Assembly (NCBI GenBank): GCA_037013495.1
Contig: CM072801.1
Location: 10,712,501 to 10,776,500 of the forward strand
Reading direction: 5' to 3'
Length of the DNA: 64,000 nucleotides
Source: Hippophae tibetana
Lineage: Eukaryota > Streptophyta > Magnoliopsida > Rosales > Elaeagnaceae
Part shown: piece by piece, positions 36,115-49,300 of the stretch
How the letters are laid out: each line of letters begins with the position of its first letter
Position numbering within the stretch: the first letter of the stretch is position 1
Translations under genes and position numbers: made by a program
Notes under the pieces: model-generated
Database searches by the model: none
What the model was told of the DNA's origin: nothing
The model's input: only the letters and a program-made list of their open reading frames with translations

Positions 36115-38989
36115 CCAAATTAGATGAGCCATTTGTCGCCTGTCTTTGTACAATTGGTCTAGGCTTTCATTTTTATTTTATTTTTTTAACCCAATATAAC
36201 TTATTCTATTATTACTTAATTGTAAATAAGTCATTTGTAATTTTTTTATAATATATAAATAAATTATCTATTGTATTCTTATAATTAATTTTATTATTAA
36301 TAAGATAAAGTTGCTATTACTAAAATATAACCTTAGTAATAATTAGAATTTGATGATGTACATCTTTACTAATAACTCCATGGTATTATAATTCATGTGT
36401 GTAATAAATCATTTAAAACTACCATTAGTGTTATAATTTTAACTATTTTGTTAGTTTGTTTGTTCTTATGATGAAATATGACCAAGTAAGTTATTCACGT
36501 TATTTTGTTTATTTTTCTTAAAAAACACTGTATAAAAGGAATAAATAGTAAGTATTATTTTTGTTGTTTTTAAAAATATTTGATGAAAATGAAAAAAAAA
36601 AACTTAATTAGGAAATCTGATTAAAAAATCATTTTTGTAAGTATTTAAAAATGTGAAAATAAAAAAATTAGTTAAGAAATTAAAATCTTTATAAAAGATA
36701 TCTTAAATTAATATTTTAATTTTAAGTTTTTATAAATTTTAATAAAAAAAATGATGAATTTTATAAGTTTTTTTTTTCTACTTCATTTTAATTCATATTT
36801 ATTTTGATTTTGATTAATTTTCGATACATATTAAACTCACCTAAATTATGTTTCCATTCTATTTTTGTTGCTCGGCGAAAACAAGTACATCTGTTTGATA
36901 AATGGATAGTTGGGGAGTGGGGACTGACGAAGAATCTTAAGCAATGTTGTTGCTCATTGGGAAAACCAAACTAATGGTGGAGTTTTCAGATTATCATTGT
37001 AATCATCGGGGATTTAAATATTGTAATATTGAAGTTTAGATGGTCATTACCGTGCATAACATGCACGCTTGCCGTACTCTTCTCTCCCCACTTTTTTTCC
37101 CCCCTATTACAACGAAGCAGATTTGAAATGTGGATATATTATTTTTATAAAAATGTTAAAAATATTATTATTTTCAATATTTTTTTTAAAGAAATCATAA
37201 AAATTATTAATTTTTTATTAAAAATATGAAAAAAAACAATAAGCAATCAATTATTTATATTTTATATTTTTAGTTTTATTTAATACATGTATTTTTAAAT
37301 ATTATATTATTTATATAAATTAATTAAAAATATTTAAAATAATATATATATATATATATATATTATAAAATATATTATATAAATAGTTAAAATATTTAAA
37401 ATAACTAATTAAATTATTTAATTATATTAACTATTATAAATATATAAATATCGTTAGTTTGAAAAAATATTCATTGATATTTTTTAAATTTATATTGATA
37501 TTTTTAACGTTTTAATGACAATATCTATAATATATATAATATCTAAGATATTTTAGTGAAAACAAATATTTAAACAATAATTTATCGATAACAACATTTA
37601 AGTAATAATTTATCAATATTCTTAACAATTTTGTCAAAATATATCGATATCATGTTTTGATATTAGAATGTGTAAAATAACGATATTATTACGACCATAT
37701 TATTGATATTTTTATCATTACAAAGAAGTCATGTTACATTTATTTTTACATCTACTTTTATTTATATTTTGATAAATGATAAAATTATATAAATAAAAAA
37801 TATTTTATATTATTTTTAAAATAACTCAATAGAATTATGATATAAATAATATGGATCCAAATATGAATATATAAATATATTTTCTTAACATTTATCTCCT
37901 AAGAAAATCATATGCAAAATTCTATAAAATTATTTGTTTTTTAATGGGATTAGTGTAGCGAAGGCTTTGTAATTTTAGAAAGAATCTTAAATTGTTACGA
38001 TTTGATTTTAAAATTTTAAATTTTATACGTAGATTCTTATTTTTTTACTAAAATTTATGTTTACTAATAATTTTTTTAAAAATTTATGTGTTAAGTTTTG
38101 AGATTAAATAATATGATTTAAAAGTTTAAATATTTATATAGAAATTTTTAAAATTTGAAAATTAATATTACATAACTTTTTAAAAATATAGAAATTTTTA
38201 ATATAATAATGTTTTAGTTAATTAATATAAAAATAATAATATAATAAATTTTAAATAATTCAAAATATCATACCACATTATCATTTTTAACGGGGTATTA
38301 TCAAAATATTTTAAAAAAATTCTTTCACCCAAAATCACCTTAATTCATTTTCACTTTTTCCCACCAAACCACTATTAAAAGCCAATGTCCACTTTATTGC
38401 ACTATTTAAAACCACAGTTCTACTGTCTGTTAAAAAGAATTAAAATCAATTTAATTTTTAGTTGATTTCATTTAATTTTCTTTTTTCTTTTTTCTTTAGT
38501 TAAAAAAGCAGTATTAAAATAATGAAAAGATTATATATATATATTGAATAGAAGAATAACAAAAATATATGGAAATAATAAAAGGGACTGGAATAATATT
38601 CTAAAATTGTTTATCCTTGAAAAAAATGAATAATTATATTAAGATAATAAAAAATAATATACGGAAAAATAATTTAAAAATAAATTTATTTTATTAAAAT
38701 TAAAAATATATATAATTTAAATAAATAATAATTAAGATCTGAATATTATAAAGTATCATTAACAAATAAATTTCGCTTAATGTATTTATTTAAGAATGAC
38801 AAAAACTTATATACCAAGATACAATAATAAACTTAAAATATAATTTATTATTTTATGAATTTTGAAGTATTTAAATTCTATTAAAAAAATATAATTTTAG
38901 ATAAAAAATTAATTTTGTCTTTTACCATTTTTCTATATTTTTTTTGTCCATTTCTTTTCTTCTGCTTTGTGAGTTCCTCTGGTTTTTCT

Positions 38990-38994
<5 letters not shown>

Positions 38995-39020
<26 letters not shown>

Positions 39021-39035
39021 TTTCTTCTTCTTCTT
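38995..39035. repeat. CT then CTT microsatellite
   Basis: About thirteen CT units followed by a TTC-type run ending TTCTTCTTCTT. No associated gene is seen. Confidence 0.85.
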
Positions 39036-42000
39036 AGGCTTTCTTTTTTATAAAGAAAAATATTATAACCAAACGAGATAAATAAAGAAACAAACGAGTG
39101 AGTGAGAAAAAATGAAATAATTATATTAAAGATTGAAACGGATGAGAGAAAATAAAAACTAAAAATTAAATTAATTTTAATTCAAGTGACTCATGTGAAA
39201 TGTTTGTAAATCTTAAAAAGTTAAACAAATAAATAAAAATATATATAATTCTTATAAACTTTATCATATTATTATTTTTAATTAACATATAATATTAACT
39301 CTAATATCTTATCTATTTTTTATTTGAGACATATTTAATTTATTTTACATGTATTAAAAAATATAAATGTTGTCGGACCTCCTGCAACTTCCTTGAGAAA
39401 TAGCCACCAAAGCATATACAAGCTATATTATAGCTTTCATAAAAATTTGGATCGTTAATACTAATATTAAATATGTATTCAAATGAAATTGATTTAATGT
39501 TTAATTTTAGTTATAAAATGACTAATAGTTAAAAAAGAAAAAAACATTATCAATAAAAAGAAAATAAAAAATAGCAAACATAAAATTGCTAAAACTCATA
39601 AAAATAAAAGTAATATCTACTAACACTACCTCATGTTATTGTTATTATTACTATTCATAAACACTCGTGTTACATATAATTTATTAAAATATAAAAAAAG
39701 AATTAAGCATATAATATTTTAAATAACTATTAAATTTTTTAAAAATATTTTAAATACTAATAATTTGTTATTTAATATATAAAAATTAATATTTTTAAAT
39801 AAATTATAAAATAATTAGAGAGTTAAAGATAATAATAATAATTACTTTAAAATATGTCAATAATTTTATGAAAAAAATTTACAAAACATAATTTTAAACT
39901 TTTATATATAAAATATGTAAGGATACGAATATGGATGAATAGATGAGTTTTGAGGAATTTTTTTTTTTAATTTTGTTAATTTTTTTTTAAAATTTTAAGA
40001 CTTGAAAATGAATTAATAAAGTTATAGTCCATCAACGTCCATAACAATTTTGTAGATGTAGTTTCGTGTTTACACTTTTTTTTATTTTTAAAAAAATATT
40101 TATTAGTATAATATTGTAGATAAATATAATTAAATATATATTTATACATAATGAAAAATGGGTATATATATATATATTATAATTATAAGATATAGATAGT
40201 TATTTTCTTTCTAATGATTTATATTTGAACGTGTTGATTTTAGTTAGTTATATAATAAGCAAGATTTAGATTAGGCTTTATTTATTACATCAATGATTTA
40301 TAGTAGCATTTTATATTCCCCGTAATCCATACCATTAATGTAAAATATAATACACGGGGACTGAACATGTACGGGCATGTAATTAAATTATTTATATGGA
40401 AGAGTAAGGTAATTAATCATATGCTTTTAAGGAAGCGGAGTTATAATTTTTTTTAAAATTACATAAAATAAAATCTTTAATTTTTTTAAAAATATAAATA
40501 ATTTAAATAATAATATTAAATGGTTTTTAATTTATTAAAAATTAATATTAAAGTGATATAATTGATTAAAATTTAACTTAAATGATATTCAATTAAATAT
40601 TTTATATTTTTGACAAAAATATACAGTTGTACATAAAAATATAATTTTTGTAGCTATAAATTTTTTTAGATGTTATAAATATTGTTTTTATTAATTTTTT
40701 TATATTTTAATAGTATTTTTGACAACTTTTTTAGATAAAATAAAATATGTAGCATGCAATTAAAATGTTTACAATTATATACAAATAATAAAAATAAAAT
40801 ATTTATGTAAATTTTTTCAATTTTAAAAACATCTTAATTATTGGTGTAAATAAAGAATAAATTATTTGAAATTTAATAGCTACAAATTATCTAATTTGTT
40901 TATTTAATATTTAATATTTAAATTTTAGTTTTATCTTTGATTATTTATATTATTGTTTAGGATTATTATAGTTATTTATTTATCTAGATTGTTATTTTAG
41001 TATTATAAATAACATATATTATTGTATTTATTTTTTATACTTTAATTAATATTTATGAATACAAATGAATAATTTATATTAAAAATTCAAAAACTTATAA
41101 TCGGAAACATTTTTTTGTTTCTTCAAATTGAATTGTACCCGTTTGTTATAGAATTTGAACACCTTTTTTTTTTCTAAAACGAAAAACTAGAAACACAAAT
41201 AGTATGTATTTTGTAAAAGTATTTTTAAATACAAATCTTAGATAAATCTTGAAAATACTTATGTTTTTAGAAAAATGACTTAATGTGTTTTCACATATAT
41301 TAAATAATTTTAAATTTAATAACAAACAATAAATCAATTTTACAAAGTTCAAAATACAATTCAAATATTAAATTAATTTTCAGATTATATTATTTATTTT
41401 AAAAAATTAACTTTAATTATAAACTAAATCAACTCTTGATTTTCAACGATTTAGTTGTCAAAATTTAATTTGTCATGTAAAATTTTTACAATAATAAAAG
41501 TATCGGCATAAGAATAAGATTATTTATACATTTCAAACTATAAAAAAGTATATAAGTTAAATAAATAATTTTTATTTTAAAAATGATTAAAAATAAAATT
41601 CGAAGTAAGGTTATGTAATGAAATTAAACAAAAAATAACAATTTATTTATATTTTTGAGAGAACCACAAGATGGATGTAAGAGTTGATGGAAATGCAAAC
41701 ATTTTTAGGTTTTAGTATATTTTAATTTGAGTATTGTTTTCATATACACTATATGCACATTTATATAAGTTCATATATTTTCTATAACTAAATAAAATGA
41801 GATATTAATGAAAAGTGTGTAGTTTTAATTTAAAATGAGATATTTATGTCTATAATTGATTTAAATATCCAAATTTTTAAATATTAAAAAGTCTTTCTTA
41901 TTCTTGATGTTTATCCTTATTTATACTTCCTTTTCTTCTTGTGTTTTTTCTTAAAAAAAAAAAATACTATCCCTCTTACATTACACTTGCAATGGTATTG

Positions 42001-43144
42001 ATTAGCTTAAACATTATTGATGAGTCCACAAAATAATTTTAGTTTCTCCCGATTCATACCATATGTGTTAAATGGAAGTAACTCACATTTAAAGTATCGT
42101 GAGTTTGAGTTTTAATGAATGTAAATTTGTTCAACTTTCCTCAATTAAATAGTATGAGTTGGTATTTAAAAGATCCCCTTTCTTAATCTTAGGAAAATAT
42201 AGATATATATTAAATGAAATTATTTTAAAAAAATAAATATTATAAATGAAGATAAAATCAATAAATAATATTAATAAAAATTTATTATATATTATATATA
42301 ATATTTCTTCCCAATCTCGTAAGTTAGATTATTGTAGGTTGGATAATTTTTTTTTAATATATTCATTACAATTGTGTCTAAGTTGGGAGGATTTTTTATA
42401 AATTAAGATGTTACGTGTTTATTCTCATTTTTTAATAAATTTTCTTTGTTATAATTTTTATATAATTATAGATAAATTTATATAAAAAAATAAAATTAAT
42501 CTAATTTTAAATTTTAAATTTTTATTAATTAAAAATTTATTATAAATTTAATAATTTTATCGTATTTATATTTTATTAAAAAATAAAAATAAAAATTCTT
42601 TAAAAAAGCATAAATAATTAAAAAATATTTATTAATGTTTTATAGTGGTGTTGCTACCTTCTAATCATATATATATAGATATATTACTCTAGAAATTACA
42701 TGAATAGAAGATAAATAACGAAGACACCAATTTATATAACTACTTCTATTTATATTAATTATAATATACTATATAATAAATTATTTTATAATAATTTATA
42801 TATTTTTATTATTAAAAAAATGATATATTAATTTATATTAAATATTATTTAAATTTATTTAATATAGAATAATATTTAATTGAATATTAAAACATTATTT
42901 TTATTCTATTTTTTATTTAAAATGAAATAAGTTATTTATTTTTAAAAAATATATCTTAATTAAATTAAGTAATAATATATGAATTTAACATTTCTGATAT
43001 TAAAAAAATTACATGGTAGCTTAGAAATCGTGAAAAAGAAAGAAGAGGACAGAATAAAGTTGATAATTATTTTGACACAACGCAAACACTCGCTCAGAAT
43101 TCAGATATACAGATACTGAGAGTCTGTAAGGGTCGAAGCCGAGC

Positions 43145-44591
43145 GTGACTGTCAAATCTATTTTATTCTTTCTTTTTCTCTCTCTAAAACCCCCCTCTCT
43201 CTTCCTCTCTAAAAATTCTCAAAATTCAGGGAGGTGTCTCTGTTCTGTTCCGGAGATTCGATTCGTTCGCCGATCTTTTTCATTGTTTTTCGGGAATCCC
43301 TCGTCTTTCTCTAGTCTCTCTCTCCTTGCTCTTTCTATCTTTGTCTTCTTCTAGAATACAATGTTCCAGATTTTCAAGGTAATTTTTATGCTTATAATTA
43401 TATTCAGAACATTAAACAAAGAAAAAATAGAAGTATGTTTTGTTTTCTCATCCTTTTATTTGCTCCAGATCTTTTCTTCCATTTTGGGGTCAATGGATTC
43501 GCTTAATTTTGTTTTTGCTAAGACATTGATCTTATTGGTTACGAGTTTATTTTCAGATTTATACTGCCTTTTTCTGCTGATGAATTTGGATTTAGAGAAT
43601 TTAATTCTTGTTGGTTATTGTTTTGAAAAACTTTTTTTAAGTGCTTACCAGTGGGTTATTGATCTTCTCCTAAATCTTTTCGCGTGATTGATTTGAGATT
43701 TTCACTTAGCCTCTTCAATTTATTTTTAGAATCCTCACTCTGAACTCGTTTCTTCATGTATTATTTTGTTATTTGTTTAATTTCTAGAAATTTGTTTCGT
43801 GTTGTTTATTATCCTTGGTTTTCTTTTAATTACAATTTTCGTATTTTTGCTTTTAAAGGCCTTATCTGCTCTGCATCATTGACCCGTATTTTATTATTTA
43901 TTTTTAATTTATTTATTTTTGGGTTATTGAGATTCCTGTTTGGAGCCCTGAGTTTTTAGGTGGGTATTTGCTGTGTACATTAAAAAAAGGTTCCTTTTTA
44001 TGGAAAATGGGATCTGCTTTTTACCATCTCATCATAAATATTAATAAATATGTATTATTGTGGCAATTATTCATCTTTGTTAGATTGATCTCCCTGTAAA
44101 CAGAACGACCCATGAGAGAGAGAGGTCATGATTTTAGCTACAAAAACTTGTCTCATGTGCCTTTATACATGTTTTAGACAATTCAATGTTATATGACTCT
44201 GGTGTTTTGTCTCAGGGTCTTGATTATGGTGGCAGTTCTCAAAAAGATAAAAGTAAAAAAGTTTTATGCTTTTTCTTCTTTCATTAGGATGTGTTTACCT
44301 ATGGGTCATGATATTATTTATACATTTAATAAAAATAAACAATATTTATTTTTTATAGCAGTAATTTAAAGTACATTTCATTTTGTTAAATTAATTACTA
44401 AAATATTACTCTAAATCTATTATCTAGAAACCAGTTTTAACAAAGTTACTTCATTTTAAATTTTAGTGAAAACCAAATCTAAAAGATGTACATCCATATG
44501 GGTCTTATTTCTATTTGGTTCAGAAGCGCTTTTTGCTGTAAAAAATGCTTTTACAGTCATCATCCTCTTCTTCCTTTGTGTTGCATTGCAG
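43145..44591 (+). other. 5' UTR exon and leader intron of the ELF4-like gene
   Basis: A pyrimidine-rich leader (about 43145-43378) ends at a good donor (TTCAAG|GTAATT, 43379) and the intron runs to an acceptor at 44590-44591 (TTGCATTGCAG). The intron is 1213 bases, T-rich, with no long frame of its own. The leader has an upstream ATG at 43361-43363. After splicing it reads six codons in this exon and then four more (three residues and TGA) at 44592-44603, giving a 9-residue upstream ORF that ends before the main start at 44639. The transcription start is not defined, and I see no exact evening element (AAAATATCT) nearby. Confidence 0.65.
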
Positions 44592-44638
44592 AACTGGTGT
44601 TGAATCGTTAGAGAATAAAAAGTCAAAAAGAAATTAAA

Positions 44639-44989
44639 ATGGAGGGTGAAACATTTACTGGAGTTGGAAATGGTAGCGAAATTGATGGGAAGATCTTACA
44701 GAGCTTTGAAAAGAGCTTTGTTGAAGTTCAAAAGATTTTGGATCAAAACAGGTTGTTAATCAATGAGATAAACCAAAACCATGAGTCTAAGATTCCTGAT
44801 AATTTGAGTAGAAACGTGGGTTTGATCAAGGAGCTTAACAACAATATTAGGAGAGTAGTTGATCTCTATGCTGATTTATCTTCCACTTTTGGTAAATCAA
44901 TTGAGGCTTCTTCTGAAGGTGACTCTGGTGGTGAACGTCTTTTGAAATCAAATGGAAAAGCTGGTCTTAAGAGGAATAGGCATATGTAG
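44639..44989 (+). CDS. ELF4-like protein (DUF1313), EFL3-type
   Basis: An intact 116-residue single coding exon starting MEGETFTGVG. The ELF4 domain fills residues about 19-95, with signature blocks SFEKSFVEVQKILDQNRLLI, NEINQNHESKIPDN and NVGLIKELNNNIRRVVDLYA. The C-terminal IEASSEGDSGG ... KAGLKRNR matches ELF4-LIKE proteins (EFL2/3/4) better than ELF4 itself. ELF4 family proteins form alpha-helical dimers; ELF4 binds ELF3 in the nucleus, as part of the evening complex with LUX that represses clock and growth genes, and EFL proteins have related, less defined roles. The start is set by the first ATG after the leader intron acceptor. No damage is seen. Confidence 0.95.
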   Translation: MEGETFTGVGNGSEIDGKILQSFEKSFVEVQKILDQNRLLINEINQNHESKIPDNLSRNVGLIKELNNNIRRVVDLYADLSSTFGKSIEASSEGDSGGERLLKSNGKAGLKRNRHM

Positions 44990-46350
44990 ACAATTTGCTG
45001 CTTAATTTCTTCATTATTAACAAAATTCTTACTTTGAATTCAGATATGTAAACACGATAATTAGATTGTAACTCTTCTCTAATGAATAGTTCACTCACCC
45101 AGTCACTTCTATATTCCTTAGAGAATATTTGTACGGAATCCCCTATTTGATTGCAACAATGTCCAACTTTGGATCTAATTGGAAAAGGAAAATAGTGATC
45201 GTGTAGTCTAATATTTCTATTATCTGACTGTTTCTTTGAAATGATGGGCATGCGTTACTCTCTCTTTTTTAATTCATAGAGCATTGTTATAATTTGTGAA
45301 GAAATTTTTTTTTTAAAATTATTAATATTTATAACAATAAAAATAATATTTTAATAATATTAAATGAATATAAATGATGATATTTTATTATTATAAGTTT
45401 TAAATTTATTGTTTTTTTTCATAACTGCATCCGATGTTATAAAAAGTTACCGTTTACAAATTTTCAAATTCATATATGGATATAGATTTTTCATATAAAG
45501 ATGATTTAAAAATAGTATTTTAATATTATTTAATGATTTTTAACATTAAATAGATTTAAATAATTGTAGTTAAATTTGAATTAAGTTTAAAATAAGTTAT
45601 CTTTCAATTTTTTTAATAATAAAAATATATAAAATGAATATAAATAATAATATTTTACTATCATAAGCTTTCAAGTGTATTATTTTGGTTATTTTTGTTG
45701 CATAATTTTGTATCCAGTGTTATAAAAAATTATATATGGTTTTTTAATTTTTAATTTTTTAAATTTAAATAGATATATAGATTTTTCATGATTTACTTGT
45801 TTTTTTAAAAAATCTAACAACTTATATATATATATGAAATAAATTTTAAAATATATATCAAGAACTTGTAAGGATTTGTAATTCTCCTACCAAAAGATAG
45901 ATAGAATTCTTAGCTTTTTCCCAACTTTTGACTGGAATCCCCACGTCTACCAATCTCCTATTCGTTTAAGTGTAATATTACTATTCACTTTCTGATGCAT
46001 ACTCCACCATACTTTTTATTCCCTTTCAATTCGGATAATGTAGATTGTGATTGTTACAAGTTACAACACTTTATTTTAATTGTCATAGTTAAAAATGAAC
46101 TGAGCATTTTATTGATCAATACAAAATTATTGACTTTTTGTCGTTTCAATGATCAATTATGTTCGGCCAGGATACTCAATAAGTTTAGTGGTTGCGATTG
46201 CTGTTTTGGTTAGGGGTTATGCGCGATTTAATTTTGATGATTTTTCTCTAAATTACTAATTTAACTTCTATACACTGATTTGTTAAATTAAGAATTTAAA
46301 TGTAACTATAAAATATTGATCATATATAAATATATTTAGGTTATAGATTT
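44990..46350. other. 3' UTR of the ELF4-like gene and AT-rich spacer
   Basis: 44990 to about 45260 has transcript-like composition and is probably the 3' UTR. The remainder is AT-rich. A T-rich segment around 45305-45470 has a diverged second version at about 45600-45800 (shared order of TTTTACTATCATAAG-like and ATAACTGCATCCGATG/TTTGTATCCAGTG-like words), suggesting an old local duplication. No gene is seen. Confidence 0.45.
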
Positions 46351-49300
46351 AATTTATGTCCGAAATATTCTATATATAAAATAAATTTTAGACAAAAAAT
46401 GAAAAATATATAGTGTAAGTTTACTCTTTACATTTTAGCTGTCTTACATTGTTTATAAATATTTCTTTGAATGTATTTATAAGATTTGAGATTTAATTTT
46501 AAAAGATATACACTTTTTGTGAAATAGAAAAAAATATATTCAATTATTAGTCTAGCTCTCATACGTGCCCACTATGATTCCATCGAGGTTACAAATATTT
46601 TATTTAATTAATATTTTTAATTTAAAATTAAATATATTTTTGAACCGTTCTAAAAAAATTCAATTTGTTAGAGTTTATCTCTTTTTCATTCTTTTCACGT
46701 TTTCTTTTCCAATAAATTCATTTTTTATATAAATAGAAGTAGTGACCTTAGTTATTTCCAGAGTTCTTTACTATTCTTCTCTCTATAGTTTGAAAATAAC
46801 ATTTTAACTTCTATTTTTATTCTTTAATTCCAAATAACATAATATTAATAGGTGTAGTATTTCGATCTTCTACAATGCATTAGAAGTTGAAGATAGAGAA
46901 GGTTTTCTATATTGTTTTATCTTTGGGACGATAAAGCTATAAATTGCATGTGCATCTTAGACAAAGTCGAAAAATATCTTTAAAAAAATAACTTAATTCG
47001 CGAACAAACCTAAACAAATTTTGGTAACTTCGTTCGTGCTATATTATTCTACAATAACAATTTTAAGACAATATTTCATCTACCATATTTGTTGATTAAA
47101 TGATTGTTGATCTTAATAACTTTTTCATTTTAAGAGGCTTCATTTTAAAAGATAGAGAAAGAACATGTTTTTTTTTACCATGAAAAAATAACTTATGTTT
47201 TAAATACTGTCAAACTTGCACTGCCTGCTAAACCTACTAAAACTCAAATTAAGGATTGTGAGTAGTGGGTATAAGATGGTTTTTTATGTAAGAATTTAAT
47301 CCTAAATGGTTCATTTAATGACTTGTATGATTGTTTATAATTATGATAAAATTGTTAAGAAAATTTAGGATGTACTTTAAAAAAAATATGATATTGAAAA
47401 AGTTAGAATCAAGAAATTTATGGTCAATCGATATTTAAAATACCAAATAATAGACGACAAATCTATGGAAGCTCACTCACATAAACGACAAAAAATAACA
47501 TATGAAATATTATCTGAAGGTATATCTTTAGATCAAAAACTTCGTATTGTTATTTTAATCGATAAATTACACTTTATTTGAAAAGACTTTAAAAATATTC
47601 TTAGGTATAAAACTAAGGAATTCTTATTCAAAAGTCTTATCACCCATCTTTGCTTTGAGAAGGAAGCTCAGAAAATAGATCAAAAAGATAAAGTACTTGT
47701 TGTTTCCACCAACAACACTAATAAATTTTTTACCTCTATCATCTGAAACCTAAAGAGAGAAACACGAAGTATCAGAATCACACTACCCATAAAAACTACA
47801 ACAACCGAAATCACAATATGAATCCTCCACGGAATGGACATCAACTCCATTAAGGAATGATACATTTATATGTGATAATTGTAACATGCCTAGAAACATG
47901 GCTAAAAACTTTTGGAATAGGTCTTGTCCTACTAAGTAGGCGAACTTAATCTTAGAGCAACTTATTACTACGATAATTGAAATCAATTGTATTGTTGAAT
48001 TTAAGGGTGGGGGTAAACGATGGCACTACATGCCACGTTTGCTATGAACATGATTTGTTCTAGTCATATTTTGAAGTTGAGGAAAATAAAGTAATGTTAG
48101 GTGATTTCCATTCCACTATAATTACTCTCACATGTGAAGTGGAATTAAAGTTTTTTTCGAAAAGAATGTCATTCTGAATAATGTTCTACATACTCCATGT
48201 ATAAGGAAGAACTTAATGGGCTATATTCTAAATAAGGTTGGATTTACTCAAACAATTGGGGCTTATCTGTATATAATTATTAAGAATAATATTTTTGTTA
48301 GAAAAAGGGTATACTACCAATAACATGTTTAAATTAAATGTTGAGATGAATAAAGTTTCTCATTCTATTGATATGTTGTGTTTTTTTAATACTTGACATA
48401 TTAGAATTTTTCACGTTAATAAGGATATAATTAAGGACATGATCGAGTAGCTTAGGACTTATTTCTACATTATCTTAGAATAATTTTGAAAAATATGAAT
48501 TTTATATTTAAGTTAAAATTACCAAAACCTCACATAAATTAATAGTTAGAGAATTTGAGCCGCTTGATTTAATTCATTCTAATAATTATGAACTTGATGG
48601 TGTTTTGATTAGAAATGAAAAATGTGATTTTATTACTTTCATTGATAATTATTATGATTATATTTTTGTGTATCTCACAAAAAATAAAAGTGAAGCATTT
48701 GACATGTTCAAAATATTCTTAACTGAAATTGAAAATCAATTTAATAAAAAATAAAGAGATTCGTAGTGATAGGGGCACTAAATATGATTCCAGTACTTTC
48801 AATTACTTTTATAACGTCAATGGAATCATTCACGAAAAAATTACATCTTATTCTCCTTAAATGAATAGTAAAGTTGAAAGAAAAAATATAACATTTACTA
48901 AATAAATTATTTCTATTTTACTTAACTTTGGTGGTGCATCTCATTGGTGGGGAGAAATTTTATTGATCGTTTATTATGTACTTAATAAACTTCCTAAATC
49001 AAAGTAAATTTTTTTACTTACAAAGCTTTGAAAAATAATAAACTTAACTTGTATTAATTTAGAACTTGAGATTGTTTAGTTTATATTTGTTTCCCAATCT
49101 TAACAAAAATAAACTTGCTAATAGAGCCTATGAATGTACTTTTATTGGATGTTATGAATAGTAAAACCTATAGATTATTTAACTTGAATAATCATATTGT
49201 TATTAAATCAAATGATTCTGATTTTTATTAACATAAATTTTCTTTTAAATTGAAAAATAATGGGCGTTCAACTTCTAGTGATTTGTCTATGATTAGAACT

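Larger units (their letters stand above)
25100..43085. other. 18 kb AT-rich gene-free stretch
   Basis: I see no reliable gene between the MYB promoter and the ELF4-like gene. It holds a hAT-type MITE (27116-27482), a 259-base tandem duplication (29078-29596), CT microsatellites (30401-30428, 38995-39035), AT repeats (such as 37343-37362), and GC-richer islands at 33640-33790 and 35890-36030. Around 34360-34385 is a GGGCTTGGGCCCA palindromic run that could be a site II-like promoter element with no gene attached. Small open frames here are short, of random AT-rich composition and resemble nothing I know. Confidence 0.5.

Noticed and set aside
43145-43354. 69-codon frame in the ELF4-like leader
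   Set aside because: It begins with GTG, not ATG, and its residues mirror the pyrimidine-rich leader (Ser, Leu, Phe); not a real upstream gene.
43756-43959. Frame within the leader intron of the ELF4-like gene
   Set aside because: Typical T-rich intron frame rich in Phe and Leu, with no splice evidence.
47680-47986. Minus-strand frames of 61 and 67 codons
   Set aside because: They are antisense to the gag part of the decayed copia element.
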